From Lytechinus pictus (taxonomy: Eukaryota > Echinodermata > Echinoidea > Temnopleuroida > Toxopneustidae), in contig NC_087254.1 of the NCBI RefSeq assembly GCF_037042905.1, positions 12,261,103 through 12,325,102 on the forward strand: DNA of 64,000 bases, read 5' to 3'. Of this stretch, positions 11,362 to 21,278 are shown piece by piece (the stretch's first letter is position 1; each line of letters opens with the position of its first letter). The notes under the pieces are model-generated. The model had not been told where the DNA came from. It saw only the letters and a list, made by a program, of their open reading frames with translations, and did not search any database. The translations under genes and the position numbers were made by a program.

Positions 11362-12599
11362 AGGTATGATTAGAATTCAATGCAGTTTCACACTCCCCAG
11401 GGAGTGGAGGGTGTGCATACATTGTTTACCTGGAGGAATCTGATGACCTAGCCCAGGGCCCCATATCACAAAGAGTTACGATTGATCCAATCAATTGTAA
11501 CACTATGGAAATCCATCAGTGTCATAATTTTTTCTACAGGAAATTTGCAAAATGTCCTTTGTAAACAAAGGAAAACACACCAAATTGTCAATAAATCAAT
11601 GACTTTATGGATATACATTCATATCTAGAACAATTTTTGAACAAAAATGCATTTCATATGTTGAGTTTTCTATAGTTGCGATACATTACACAGCTCCATG
11701 TAAAAATACTGAAGCATATAAACTACAAGAAAAAAGAAACAGAGACAGAGAGAGAGAGAGAAACAGAGAGATCAGCCTCTTGAGGATCTCCCTTGTAAGT
11801 TCATTGTTCACATATATATAAATGCTAAATTACAGATAATCTACAGTAACCTATACCAGTAAATAACAAACATTTCTGTAGAAATTCGTAGAAAAGTTAC
11901 AGCCAATATTGTGCACAAAAATATTATGTTTTTTGTCGACAAATATTCTGGCGTATTCAAATATAGAAATATACACAAATGAAAATTACATTAAGTATAT
12001 ACTGAATATGCCATGTATGTACATGTATAGGGTCATTCTCAAGAAAATGTCACAATTCATGAAAATCACGACTCGGCCATCTTTCGACCATGTCCCCAAC
12101 TCCCACGCAAGAAGGAACACAGATAAAATAGCTGCACAGTGCACACTGCTTCCACTATCAGTGACAGGTTACTCCCAGATCATGGCCCTTAACTCCAGTG
12201 TTTCCACAGATTAAAAAAAAAATCCTGAAACTGAATCCCAAATTTCCTGAAATTCATAGACATAACCTGGAATTTTCAAGTTTGATTTTTAACAAAAATC
12301 GGGCAATAATACAGCGAGCCTAAATTTGGTCCAAGTGACCAAAATCAAGGAATTAAAATTTTTTTTTGTTTACGTCCTCTTTCAAAATAGGAACAAAATT
12401 ACGAAATGCAAGTGGGGAGCGCGAGCGGAAAATTTGAGCTATGTATCGAGGTAAACAATTCTTTAAATATAACATGAATTTTAAAAGTTGCTACGTTTAA
12501 TTGTAATTCTTTTTTTTTGCCAGAATTTCCTGGAATTTTTCAATTTTCTGAACCTTTCCTAAAAAAGTCAAAATTTCACGAAAATTCCCCATTTTGGGT
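11362..12599. other. Mixed repeat fragments, no gene
   Basis: It holds a one-ended fragment of the GGGCCC/ACACAAAG family (about 11455-11515), a short GA-rich tract (about 11742-11770), AT-rich sequence, and near 12405-12440 a GGGGAGCGCGAGCGGAAAAT core of the GCGAGCGC repeat family. The 101-codon frame at 11909-12214 has no recognised domain. Confidence 0.5.
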
Positions 12600-12769
12600 T
12601 ACTGCGTAACACAAAAGGTTAATAGTGATTATTCGCCAATATGAAAGAACAATTCCAATTGGTTCCTAGTGGGTCTACTGAGCAGAGTGCACATGCAATG
12701 ATGATCTTGACAGGCCATTTCATTAAGCGGAATTAGCGATTAATCACCGACCTTTGTGTTACGGGGCCC
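12600..12769. mobile_element. Miniature element, second copy of GGGCCC/ACACAAAG family
   Basis: The left end TACTGCGTAACACAAAAGGT and the right end ACCTTTGTGTTACGGGGCCC are inverted. The inner GATTATTCGCC and GCGATTAATCAC parts resemble those of the copy at 11232-11361. Confidence 0.75.
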
Positions 12770-13291
12770 ACAATAGACATGTAGATGCATAATACAAATT
12801 ATTTTCTATAAACCAAACTTTAATACTACATGTAATACGGATGTTAATTAACCAAATTAACCTTTTATATTTTCAAGCATCACTGATCAGCCAGCACATA
12901 TCTGGTGCAATGGCCATCTATCCATGTTATTACAAAAAATCAAACAGAAAACCTACAAGATTGTGAGGTTGTAGGCCAAATGACGGTTAGAACAATGAAT
13001 GAATTGTGACGTTTTTCTGAGAACGACTCCTAGGTCTCGTAGACTACACTCTCACATGTATAACATATGATTCTGTAATCTTACCTAGACAAATATATTC
13101 ACATGGATAAAGTCTCATACATAATTACCAAAATGCAAAAAAATATAATATTTCCTATATTGAACTGGTCTATTGAAGTTCATTCAAAAGCATATTTTGT
13201 GTTGAACCAAAGCCAACTGCAATTTTACACGGGTTTAAGTTTACCAGGCTTACAAGGACTATTTTCAAAAATATTTTTTCTACATGTTCAT

Positions 13292-13925
13292 GAAATGGTG
13301 CCCTGGATCTCACCCAGGGTGACAATGTGCCCCTGACCTTATTGAGGTTGACATTGTGCCCCTGACCTTATTGAGGTTGACATTGTGCCCCGGATCGCAG
13401 CCAGGATGACATTGTGCCTCATTCATCATCCAGGGGGGCGTTTCATGAAAGGACTTGTCGGACGTTTTATCCGACAAGTCCCATTTCATCCGACAGTTAC
13501 CATAGTAACAGTACCTCTCAGCCAATCAACAATAGAGAAAGATGTCAGATCTGACAACTTGTCGGATGAAAATGTTGATGAAACACTCCCCTGGTTGACA
13601 TTGTGCCCCTGACCTTATTGAGGTTGACATTGTGCCCCGGATTGCAGCCAGGATGACATTGTGCCTCATTCATCATCCAGGTTGACATTGTGCCCCAGAC
13701 CTTATTGAGAATGACATTGTGCCCCTGACCTTATCGAGGTTGACATTGTGCCACGGATCTCATCCAGGATGACATTGTGCCTCATTCCTAATCCAGGTAG
13801 ACATTGTGCCCTAGACTTTGAGAATGACATTGTGCCCCTGACCTTAATGAGGTTTACATTGTGCCCCGGATCGCAGCCAGGAAGACATTGTGCCCCAGAC
13901 CTTATTGAGAATGACATTAAGCCCA
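13292..13925. repeat. 29-bp minisatellite with higher-order structure
   Basis: Monomers of 29 bp begin TTGACATTGTGCC and differ in the second half: type A CCTGACCTTATTGAGG, type B CCGGATCGCAGCCAGG, type C TCATTCATCATCCAGG and type D CCAGACCTTATTGAG. A-B-C-D order recurs, so the higher-order unit is about 116 bp. A 160-bp miniature element interrupts the array at 13435-13594. Open frames here are repeats read through and are not genes. Confidence 0.92.
13435..13594. mobile_element. Miniature element, family B copy 1, inside the minisatellite
   Basis: The ends read CAGGGGGGCGTTTCAT and ATGAAACACTCCCCTG and are inverted. The interior has a small hairpin ACTTGTCGGAC/GTCCGACAAGT and the phrase GGTTACCATAGTAACAG-like. 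The uninterrupted type C to type A junction at about 13674-13695 in the same array shows the empty site. The duplicated target is at most a few bases (GG or CCAGG/CCTGG) and is ambiguous. Other copies are at 34277-34440, 57230-57393 and, diverged, 52104-52252. Confidence 0.92.
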
Positions 13926-15123
13926 GGAAATTCAGTGCGGATACGTCACGTCATCTCAGAGTAGGAGGAGCTACATGTAGGGTGTTGATGTCCAGAAACC
14001 TATTCTTGAGGGAACCTTTTGTTTCCTATAGGTGGAATTCCTTACAAGTGGCACTTGATGTTTCTTCGTGGCACTTGATGTTTCTTCGTGGCAATTGGCA
14101 AGGAATATTGTACATTGTAGGGTGTTTCAACAATGCATTAAAACAGCATATTTTGGTGTGTATCATTTGCCTATGCAGTATGAGAGCGTATTGCACAAAG
14201 CACCGAAATCTGATGATCTCCCGTACAAACTAAAGAATAATTGTTGTTCAATACTGTACCATATTGATAAGTCTAATGTGCACACGCAAATGCACGAAAA
14301 TGACTTTGAGCACAATAATCAATGCAATGTGCATCCTAGTGCACAGTGATACTAAATATTGTCATAAAGAGTCAAATTTAAGTCACGTTTTTAGTATCAA
14401 ACTGCTCTTACGAAGTGGGGCTACATCTGCACGTGATGTTAAGTGACATGATTTGCTCACTCGCATTACGGTTTAGGGAATAGATAATAATCATCATATT
14501 GGAAAGCTCTATTTCATGGAATACCATAAATATTCCACTTGTTCGGGCTAATATTCAGCTCCTCTGTGATTCATGGAATTTTGGCCCTAACTCAAGGAAT
14601 ATCTCTAGTATCCCAGTCTGATCTATCCAATATAATACAAACACACTGCTCAGGTCCCCTTCTCCATTTAGTCTTAAAGAGCAACTTGCATTACAGATAA
14701 AAGTCTGGCAGTTTGTGATTGTAACATCAATGCAGTTAAACCTTCATTCAAACCACTTCCAGCAGAAAATCTTCTGATTTTAGGTTCCAGAATTCATATT
14801 TTAGTGCATTTTGAGGATATGATATAGTTACCTGCTCTGCTTAGATATGATTTTTTTTTACCATCAGAATTTCAAAATTTGGTAATCCCTCCTCCCCCCA
14901 TAACCATGCTCGACTCTCAGTAGCAATGTTTAATCGTATTTCAATCATTTTCTGAAATGTGCATAGGGGGAGGGATGTAATATTGTACACCAGGATACAT
15001 TACAAAGGTCAAATGAAGTTCACCACCTATCAACATTCTTCACATACCTGTACATGTACAGGTAGATATGTGAGGAAATTAAAGACGTGCAGGAACATCC
15101 TCTACAGCGGACTCTGCTCTGCT
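13926..15123. other. No gene seen
   Basis: The interval has a 20-bp direct repeat (GCACTTGATGTTTCTTCGTG, twice at about 14060-14099), a perfect 20-bp palindrome at 15045-15064 and otherwise AT-rich DNA with short frames. Nothing suggests coding. Confidence 0.5.
15045..15064. repeat. Perfect 20-bp palindrome TACCTGTACATGTACAGGTA
   Basis: All 20 bases are self-complementary, and imperfect symmetry extends to CACA...TGTG. Its core TACATGTA is frequent across the window. Confidence 0.9.
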
Positions 15124-15402
15124 TTAACCCTTAACGTGCCATGAACACATATCTGTGCATCCACTGGAGTGCCACGAACACATTTTCGTGCAATGGTCAT
15201 ACAGCCGTTGTTATGCCTATTGTACTTTGAGGAGTGCATTGCATGCATGAGTGATTCCATTGTTCAGTTCAGCCTATTGTTCAGGTTTAACATTATTGTC
15301 TCAGGAGTGATTCCCTTTTTTTTATAAATAAAACAATTAAATATAGACTCTTTGAATAAGATGGCACTCGCTGATTACAGTGAATGGCACATTAAGAGTT
15401 AA
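15124..15402. mobile_element. TTAA-ended miniature element
   Basis: TTAACCCTTAACGTGCCAT and ATGGCACATTAAGAGTTAA are imperfect inverted ends beginning and ending in TTAA. The interior, with GTGCCACGAACACA, has no coding capacity. It lies about 670 bp downstream of the JOSD stop codon. Confidence 0.75.
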
Positions 15403-16068
15403 GTCAACCTTTATACTTTCCTCATCGGTACGTGAATATTCATCTAAGTCGACCTATGTGCTATTTACATTCTCTATTTCAAACGAATTTCTGTGGTTCT
15501 TAGGATTTGACTTGGGCAGTTTTATCTGTATATGACCTATATGGTTTTTTTTATGACTTAAAAAAGCAATAGATTCTAGGTCCTTAGTTCCATCACCTGA
15601 AATACATGTACATTGATGTAGCATAAAGAGCATAGAGGGAGCTTATAAAGCCAAGATACATACAAATCCATACAAAAATTGCTGCTTTTCCACTTTCACC
15701 TGGATGAGGGGATGTCCAGTTGGGTCCATAGCTGGGTGGCATACAATGTATCTTGTAGACGACTATGCACTGTAGAACCTTGACAGGTTTGGTGGCTGTC
15801 TCTAAGTCAGATCCTCTATGCAAGTATACCTCAACATCAGGGTCAGGATAGGCAAATGTACAACGCAGTGACCGAGTGTGGCTGTTACATGTCAATACAC
15901 AATATACTAGTAAAAGACAGTATCTGACATGCATCGAACACACAAGTGATTTGCTCGATGCTTGAAGTAGCTTGAGATTGCATGAAGTGCATTGCTGGGA
16001 ATCTCGACACCCATTTCTTGACGGCAACAAGATATGACGGTGCGACGATTCAGGATCCTGGCTTAAGA
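15403..16068 (-). other. Region immediately 3' of the JOSD stop, possible 3' UTR
   Basis: Sequence just past the stop stays relatively GC-rich to about 15700, compatible with a 3' UTR, but no AATAAA on the minus strand could be tied to a transcript end. A 171-codon minus frame here (15593-16108) overlaps the terminal exon in another frame, has no recognised domain and is not called. Confidence 0.4.
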
Positions 16069-16372
16069 TCAAGACGTTGGCTCGTGCAGCCACGTGCGCA
16101 GTTCGCAAACGTCCCTCTCCACAATCAGCAAGAGTTCGCAGCCTTTCTGCTTCAGCTGGGAGCGGAGAAAGTCCAGGAATATTGCGGGGGTGGCGCCGAT
16201 CGTCTGCGGCTTGCCAAGTTTGGAGTCCAGATTGTAAAAGGCGCCCTCTATGTGGCGGAGGGCTATCCAGTGCTTGCGGCGGATGGGAACGCTGACAAAG
16301 CCGAGCTGGATGGGCGAGGGTACGTTCATGATGAACCCAAGGATGTTGTCCAGTTCAAGTTGTTCCAAACTC
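16069..16372 (-). CDS. JOSD2: Josephin deubiquitinase, terminal exon
   Basis: Last coding exon, residues 81-181, ending in TGA at 16071-16069. The acceptor is TTCCACCAG just before 16372, and the phase matches the middle exon. It supplies the rest of the Josephin fold: ILGFIMNVPSP (91-101), the catalytic His in RRKHWIAL (His115) and the catalytic Asn in FYNLDSKL (Asn128), then CELLLIVERDV near the C-terminus. Both residues sit where the family expects them, so the enzyme looks intact. The exon is noticeably GC-richer than its surroundings, which creates a long plus-strand open frame (15982-16410) and other shadow frames that should be ignored. A miniature element starts about 65 bp upstream of the acceptor. 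No convincing polyadenylation signal was found on the minus strand below 16069, so the 3' UTR end is undefined. Confidence 0.97.
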
Positions 16373-16437
16373 CTGGTGGAAGAGTAATTACAATCAAAGA
16401 TGAAAAATAAATGATATATTGAGACTTGTAGCCTGAA

Positions 16438-16708
16438 GGCCCGTATTCTGAAGTCAGGTTTAAAGTTGTGGTTTAAGTATGGATAGCCAATTGTTACATA
16501 AATCACTAACGGTAGAGATATCATATTTCAGCTCATTTGGCTCTCAAATCATTCATAATTGTCTAGTAAGTATGAATAGATGATTGTAAACAGTAAACAT
16601 AAAAAACATACAACTTAATGAAAATTTTGACACTTATGGCTTACCATAATTTTAGCACAGAGTTAGACCATGGTCTATAAAGTTAAACCTGACTTCAGAA
16701 TTCGGGCC
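16438..16708. mobile_element. Intronic miniature element with GGCCCGTATTCTGAAG ends
   Basis: The ends GGCCCGTATTCTGAAGTCAG and CTGACTTCAGAATTCGGGCC are inverted with one difference, and the arms go on through GTTTAA/TTAAAC. The element sits in the last intron of the JOSD gene, about 65 bp from the acceptor of the terminal exon. Confidence 0.92.
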
Positions 16709-17516
16709 ATAAAGTCTAGAGGTGTTGCGATGTTTTAATGCAATGATATCATTAAACATATCATCACAATGCTCATGGATTTTAAATAAAAATGTCAGTA
16801 TCATAAAAATACATTTTTTTTTAATTTATGTTTTTATTAATAGATCATCAACATACAAATCCTTTACATCAAAGTTCACTATAAAGATTACATAAACAAA
16901 TTAACGATAAATCATAATATTTACAAAAGAGCGGAGTGATCAGGAAAATAAAGAGAAAAAAAGAAGGTAGAGTACATGCATGATGCACATTATTTCATTA
17001 AAACATTATCATACTTTTACATGAGCAAAAATCCCTAGAATGGAAACCAACCAGCAACAAATTATGACAAAGTGATTAAAACCAAAAAAATAAATAAAAG
17101 ATATTTTAGCACAAAGCAGTAAAACAGGAACCTCAGCAGGCTGGAAAAGGCAGATACCGCTTTCACGATCATGATTTCCTCAACAACATCATCATCAAAT
17201 TTCTTATAGGTTGACACAGCCATTTTTTTTTCAGGTTGGACTAAGTTATTCAATGAACTCCAGAAACAGTTCAGCATGGGAACCTTTGCATTTTTTTTCG
17301 AACAGGAAATGAAAGACAAAATGCTTTTTATGTTGAATTGTTAGAAGATTTTCAACAAAAATAGAAACATGTATACAAATATATATGTATATCAATATGA
17401 TGTCGAATGGAGGGGGGGGGGTATGTACAGTGGTTCCTAACTCTAGTACACTAGGATAGAGTGTCATATATATATATGGTTGAGTAATAAAATGCCCCCC
17501 CCCAAAAAAAAGGCAA
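16709..17516. other. Intron sequence, no further feature
   Basis: AT-rich intron of the JOSD gene with a short G run near 17410-17421 and C run near 17494. Nothing else was recognised. Confidence 0.55.
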
Positions 17517-18506
17517 ACGCCAAGCGTTGTCTCGCCTGCATATTGCAGTCATGAAGAGACTGCATGTCAAAACTACATGTATGCTATATGACTTAGATGG
17601 ACCTCTGTTACGAGTTTGGCGATCCCACCTCGAAGCTATAGAAAGTTATTGTGTGTACAACACAGCACAGTGCCAGTCATGGAAAGTTAATTGACCTTTG
17701 ACCTTAATCAAATTCAACTCACATTTGAAATTGACCTGCACCTTCAAAAGATGGACCTCTTGTATGAATTTGGCAATCCTAACTCTAAGATATAGAAAGT
17801 TATTGTGTGTACAGCACAGCACAGTGCCAGTCATGGAAAGTTCATTGACCCTTGACCTTATTCAAATTCGGCTCACATTTGAACTTGACCTGCACCTTCA
17901 AGAGATGGACGTCTGTTATGAATTTGGCGATCTCACCTCGTAGCTATAGAAAGTTATTGTGTGGACAACACAGCACAGTGCCAGTCATGGAAAGTTCATT
18001 GACCTTTGACCTTATTCAAATTCGACTCATATTAAAACTTGACCTGTGCCTTCAGGAGATGGACCTCTGGTATGAATTTGGTGATCCCACCTCGAAGATA
18101 TAGAAAGTTATTATGTGTACAACACAGCACAGTGCCAGTCATGGAAAGTTCATTGACCTTTGACCTTATTAAAATTCAACTCATATTCGAACTTGACCTG
18201 TGCCTTCAGGAGATGGACCTCTGGTATGAATTTGGTGATCCCACCTCGAAGATATAGAAAGTTATTATGTGTACAACACAGCACAGTGCCAGTCATGGAA
18301 AGTTCATTGACCTTTGACCTTATTCAAATTCGACTCATATTCGAACTTGACCTGTGCCTTCAGGAGATGGACCTCTGGTATGAATTTGGTGATCCCACCT
18401 CAAAGCTATAGAAAGTTATTGGGTGTACAACACAAATGTTGACGACGACGCCGACACCGGAAATAGTGATACCTATGTCTCGCTCCGCTACGCAGGCGAG
18501 ACAAAA
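17517..18506. mobile_element. Element with CTCGCCTGCA ends and a 154-bp tandem core
   Basis: The left end GTTGTCTCGCCTGCATA and the right end CGCAGGCGAGACAAAAAA are inverted repeats. Between them lie five exact-length 154-bp units plus partial ones. The unit start GAAAGTTATTGTGTGTACAA is at 17641, 17795, 17949, 18103, 18257 and 18411, with no indels. This architecture matches non-autonomous elements with a central tandem repeat region described in molluscs and other invertebrates. It lies in the JOSD intron, about 100 bp from the middle exon. Open frames of about 80 codons repeat once per unit and are not genes. Confidence 0.9.
17641..18420. repeat. 154-bp tandem array with DR1 motif in every unit
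   Basis: Five full units of 154 bp each contain TGACCTTTGACCT at the same offset: 17692, 18000, 18154 and 18308 are perfect, and 17846 has one change. That 13-mer is the reverse complement of the DR1 nuclear-receptor consensus AGGTCAAAGGTCA. The later units are closer to each other than to the first, as after recent amplification. Confidence 0.92.
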
Positions 18507-18605
18507 AACGAAAAAAGAAAATTTACTTGTATGAGAAATTGAAATATAAAAATATTAATGAATTGATCAATTGTATGAAGCTTAATATCATGAACTCTTT
18601 CTGAC

Positions 18606-18731
18606 CTTCTTTTATCCCACCAAACCGCTTCACATTCTCTCCTCTGAACAGCAGCCATGATGACATTCACATCATAGTTACCCAGTCCCAGCATGCTCTT
18701 GTGTGGGTTCAGTACCGTACCGGGTGATAAG
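18606..18731 (-). CDS. JOSD2: Josephin deubiquitinase, middle exon
   Basis: Middle exon of the JOSD-like gene, residues 39-81. A GATGGCAG acceptor precedes 18731 and the donor at 18605 reads GTCAGA, a weak but canonical GT. The phases fit: one base completes the split codon from the upstream exon and two bases pass to the next. The protein segment contains the family signature [11 protein letters not shown] (residues 56-66) and AVWWDKR (74-80), both nearly invariant between human JOSD1 and JOSD2. Length is 126 nt with no stop in frame. The minus-strand open frame that runs past the donor into intron sequence is not coding. The exon lies just beside a 154-bp satellite array in the downstream intron (17641-18420), only about 100 bp from that element's end. 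Confidence 0.96.
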
Positions 18732-19547
18732 CTGCCATCAACAGGGAAAAAAAATTAAAAAGGTTTAGTGACCAGACTAGTCCCAACTGGAACCAAAACC
18801 ATGCATGACTCATAACATAAAAATTGCAGGCCTTCAACACAAACCCAACATACCAAACTAAAATAAGTTGTGTGTTTGTTTATATGATATGAAAACCAGT
18901 TGTGATGAAAACCATACATGAGACTGGTGCTATTTAAACATTTAATACATACATGTACAATGTACAGAAATATAGTCATGTACTATCCTCTTGATATACA
19001 ATGTATATTTCCCGGGAGGGGGGGGGGGGGCACTTCCATTGACGAGTGGATACCATGCGTGACCATGGGGTTTTGAAAAGCACCCTAAACAAACTGTATT
19101 TTTCATGTTCTGAAAATGCACCCCTTAACAAGTACATGTATTGGCGTGAGAAACCCTTCTCTTAACGAGTATTGGAAACAAAACGGTACCCTTGACAAGT
19201 ATCCCTGGATTGACCCCCTACACAAGTACAACAATATTTTAATTGTCATGTCACGGACGTCGGCTTTACCTACATTGGGTTTAGTACTGCCCCACCTCCC
19301 ACACCTCGCTCAAATCGGACCCTAAACACGTACATGTAGTTTTGGGGCAAAAATTACATCCTTTATAAAGTACGCTTGAATCGTGCATCGCATGCACACA
19401 ATAACGCTCTTACATGAAGTAGCATGCATATTGTGCAGTGCATAAAGGCATCTCTGCACCTATGAGGTGTGTGAAAATATTTTGTTAAGGGCTTTCTTGC
19501 ACAAAAACGATACATGTATGATATAAAAACCATACAAGTTCATCTGA
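18732..19547. other. Intron with a G-run-associated dispersed repeat
   Basis: The 5' part is plain AT-rich intron. From about 19010 a degenerate repeat begins CCCGGGAG, then a 13-G run at 19018-19030, then CACTTCCATTGACGAGTGG and a series of CACCC(C)T(T)AACAAGT phrases up to about 19330. I know this phrase type as a dispersed echinoderm-style repeat; no coding is supported. Confidence 0.5.
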
Positions 19548-20040
19548 CTGGAAAACAGGGTTGTAATAAAAAACGTTTTTTATTAAAAAAAACAAATAAA
19601 ACGTTTTTTATTGTTTTAAAACGTTTTAAATCGTTTTAAAACGTTTTTTTTCCAACGAACGATGTAATTTTCCTGTAAATCAATTAAATTATACACTTAA
19701 TACAATATGATTTAAGCTCTTGATGTTTTAATTACATTTTTGGAGTATTAAGAGATGACTACAATTTTTGTTACTGAATTTTCAACAGAAAAGTTCATAT
19801 TTTTCCCAAAATTACTAAATCAAGGAAATTGAATGCCAAAAAATTAAGTTGACATTTTATAGGTTTATTCCTCATACATGTAGTCTCAGGTTTTTTAGTC
19901 TTATCAATCTATAGGGGTGAGAAGAAGTTGCACTATGTAAGAAAACAACATAATCTATACACTATATAGGCTTTCAAAGCTTAATTTAATTTATTCAATA
20001 TGCTTTATTTCACTTTGTATCAATTATATAAATTTTAAGT

Positions 20041-20285
20041 AATAATAATGATAATAATAGTCCGCTTTTATGTAGTGCTTAATACATTGGAACGACGTGT
20101 CTAAGCGCTTTACAGATATATTATTAACCCAGTCATCGGATTCAATCAGTCATTCCCACACACAATGTATGCACATCCTCCACTCCCTGGGTAGTATTCC
20201 AGTCAGTCGCTAGTGAGGCGCACACAGTACTGGACAAGCTACAATGACTTTCACATCCTACCGGGTACCCACAAGTGCATGAAAT
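20041..20285 (-). repeat. CR1-tail SINE-like repeat
   Basis: TAATAATAATGATAATAATA is followed by TTTATGTAGTGCTTAATAC and AAGCGCTTTACAG, then CTCCACTCCCTGGGTAGT and CACATCCTACCGGGTACCC. This is the minus-strand 3' tail module also present at 8447 and 39888, with a longer body. No B box was found, so it may be a truncated LINE tail rather than a SINE. Confidence 0.6.
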
Positions 20286-20557
20286 ATAAGTTTGGGTTTA
20301 AATCTATAAATATTAGGCCCTTGAACTGCTTATTTCTTTAATTGAGGAATTTTAATCAAATTGTTTTTTTCAATGTTTGTTTTAACTGTTTTTTTTTTAA
20401 ATTTCTTATGTACAGTTTTGTGGTTACTTTTGGGTTTTTTTATCGTTTTTTAATGGAAATTATTGGCAATTATTTTCCAATCATTAACAAAAAGTACAAA
20501 TATTGATACAGATAAAATGTTGGCGAAAAATTTGCATTGGCTTTACTTGTGTAATAT

Positions 20558-20589
20558 CATGGAGCTATCAATGTGTTGATAGCTCCATG
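20558..20589. repeat. Perfect 14-bp stem hairpin
   Basis: CATGGAGCTATCAA and TTGATAGCTCCATG are exact inverted repeats around a TGTG loop. They are flanked on both sides by the direct repeat GTAATATCAT or TAATATCAT. The hairpin lies inside the hAT-like element. Confidence 0.9.
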
Positions 20590-20723
20590 GTAATATCATA
20601 ACCGCATATCCATGCATGTATCCAAAAAATAATCTTGAACAATATGGCGTGGCCCTGCTGTTCTTATGGATTTATCATAGAAATTTTTAAGGGGGCCATT
20701 ACAGTCCCCTGGGATTGTTAGGG

Positions 20724-21278
20724 TTAAAGGTCAAATCCACCCCAGAAAAATGCTGATTTGAATCAGTAGAGAAAATTGAAACAAGCATAATGCTGAAAAT
20801 TTCATCGAAATCGGATGTAATAAGAAAGTTATGACATTTTAAAGTTTCGCTTATTTTTCACAAAACATTTATAACAACTCAGTGATGTGCAAATGAGGGA
20901 GTTGATGATGTCCCTCACTCACTATTTCTTTTGTTTTTTTAATTGTTTGAACAATAAAATATTTCAATTTATACAGATTTGATAATAATGACCAACTAAT
21001 AACTGAACCAAAAAATGTTAAAACAATGGTAGTTCCACTCATGTTCAGGGAGGAAAAAAAATATATTTCACATTACGACAATGAGAAAATAACGACATAC
21101 AAAATAAATAGTGAGTGATGTCATCAGTCCCCTCATTTGCATACCAACCAGGATGCGCATATAACTGTTTTGCGAAATTAAGCGAAACTTAAAAATGTCA
21201 TCACTTTATTATTTTACATCCGATTTTGATGAAACTTTCAGCATAATACCTTTTTCTTGGGGTGGACTTGTCCTTTAA
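20724..21278. mobile_element. TTAA-flanked miniature element, family C copy 1
   Basis: TTAAAGGTCAAATCCACCCC at the left and GGGGTGGACTTGTCCTTTAA at the right are inverted ends. The arms extend about 130 bp through ATTTCATCGAAATCGGATGT and its inverse ACATCCGATTTTGATGAAAC. A piggyBac-type TTAA target is suggested. Copy 2 is 38107-38455. Confidence 0.9.

Noticed and set aside
13748..14233. 161-codon plus frame over the minisatellite
   Set aside because: Its first half is the 29-bp repeat and the second half has no domain or codon bias.
15593..16108. Minus-strand 171-codon frame next to the JOSD exon
   Set aside because: It overlaps the terminal exon in another frame, lacks any domain and continues into 3' flanking DNA.
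16077..16295. Plus 72-codon Arg/Ala/Ser-rich frame
   Set aside because: It is antisense to the JOSD exon and reflects its GC content.
15982..16410. Plus-strand 142-codon frame
   Set aside because: It is the antisense shadow of the JOSD terminal exon, whose minus-strand translation carries the family motifs and catalytic residues.
17698..18411. Series of ~80-codon frames with repeated RWTSGMNL-like protein
   Set aside because: They repeat exactly with the 154-bp satellite unit and are interrupted at each unit, so they are reads through the array.
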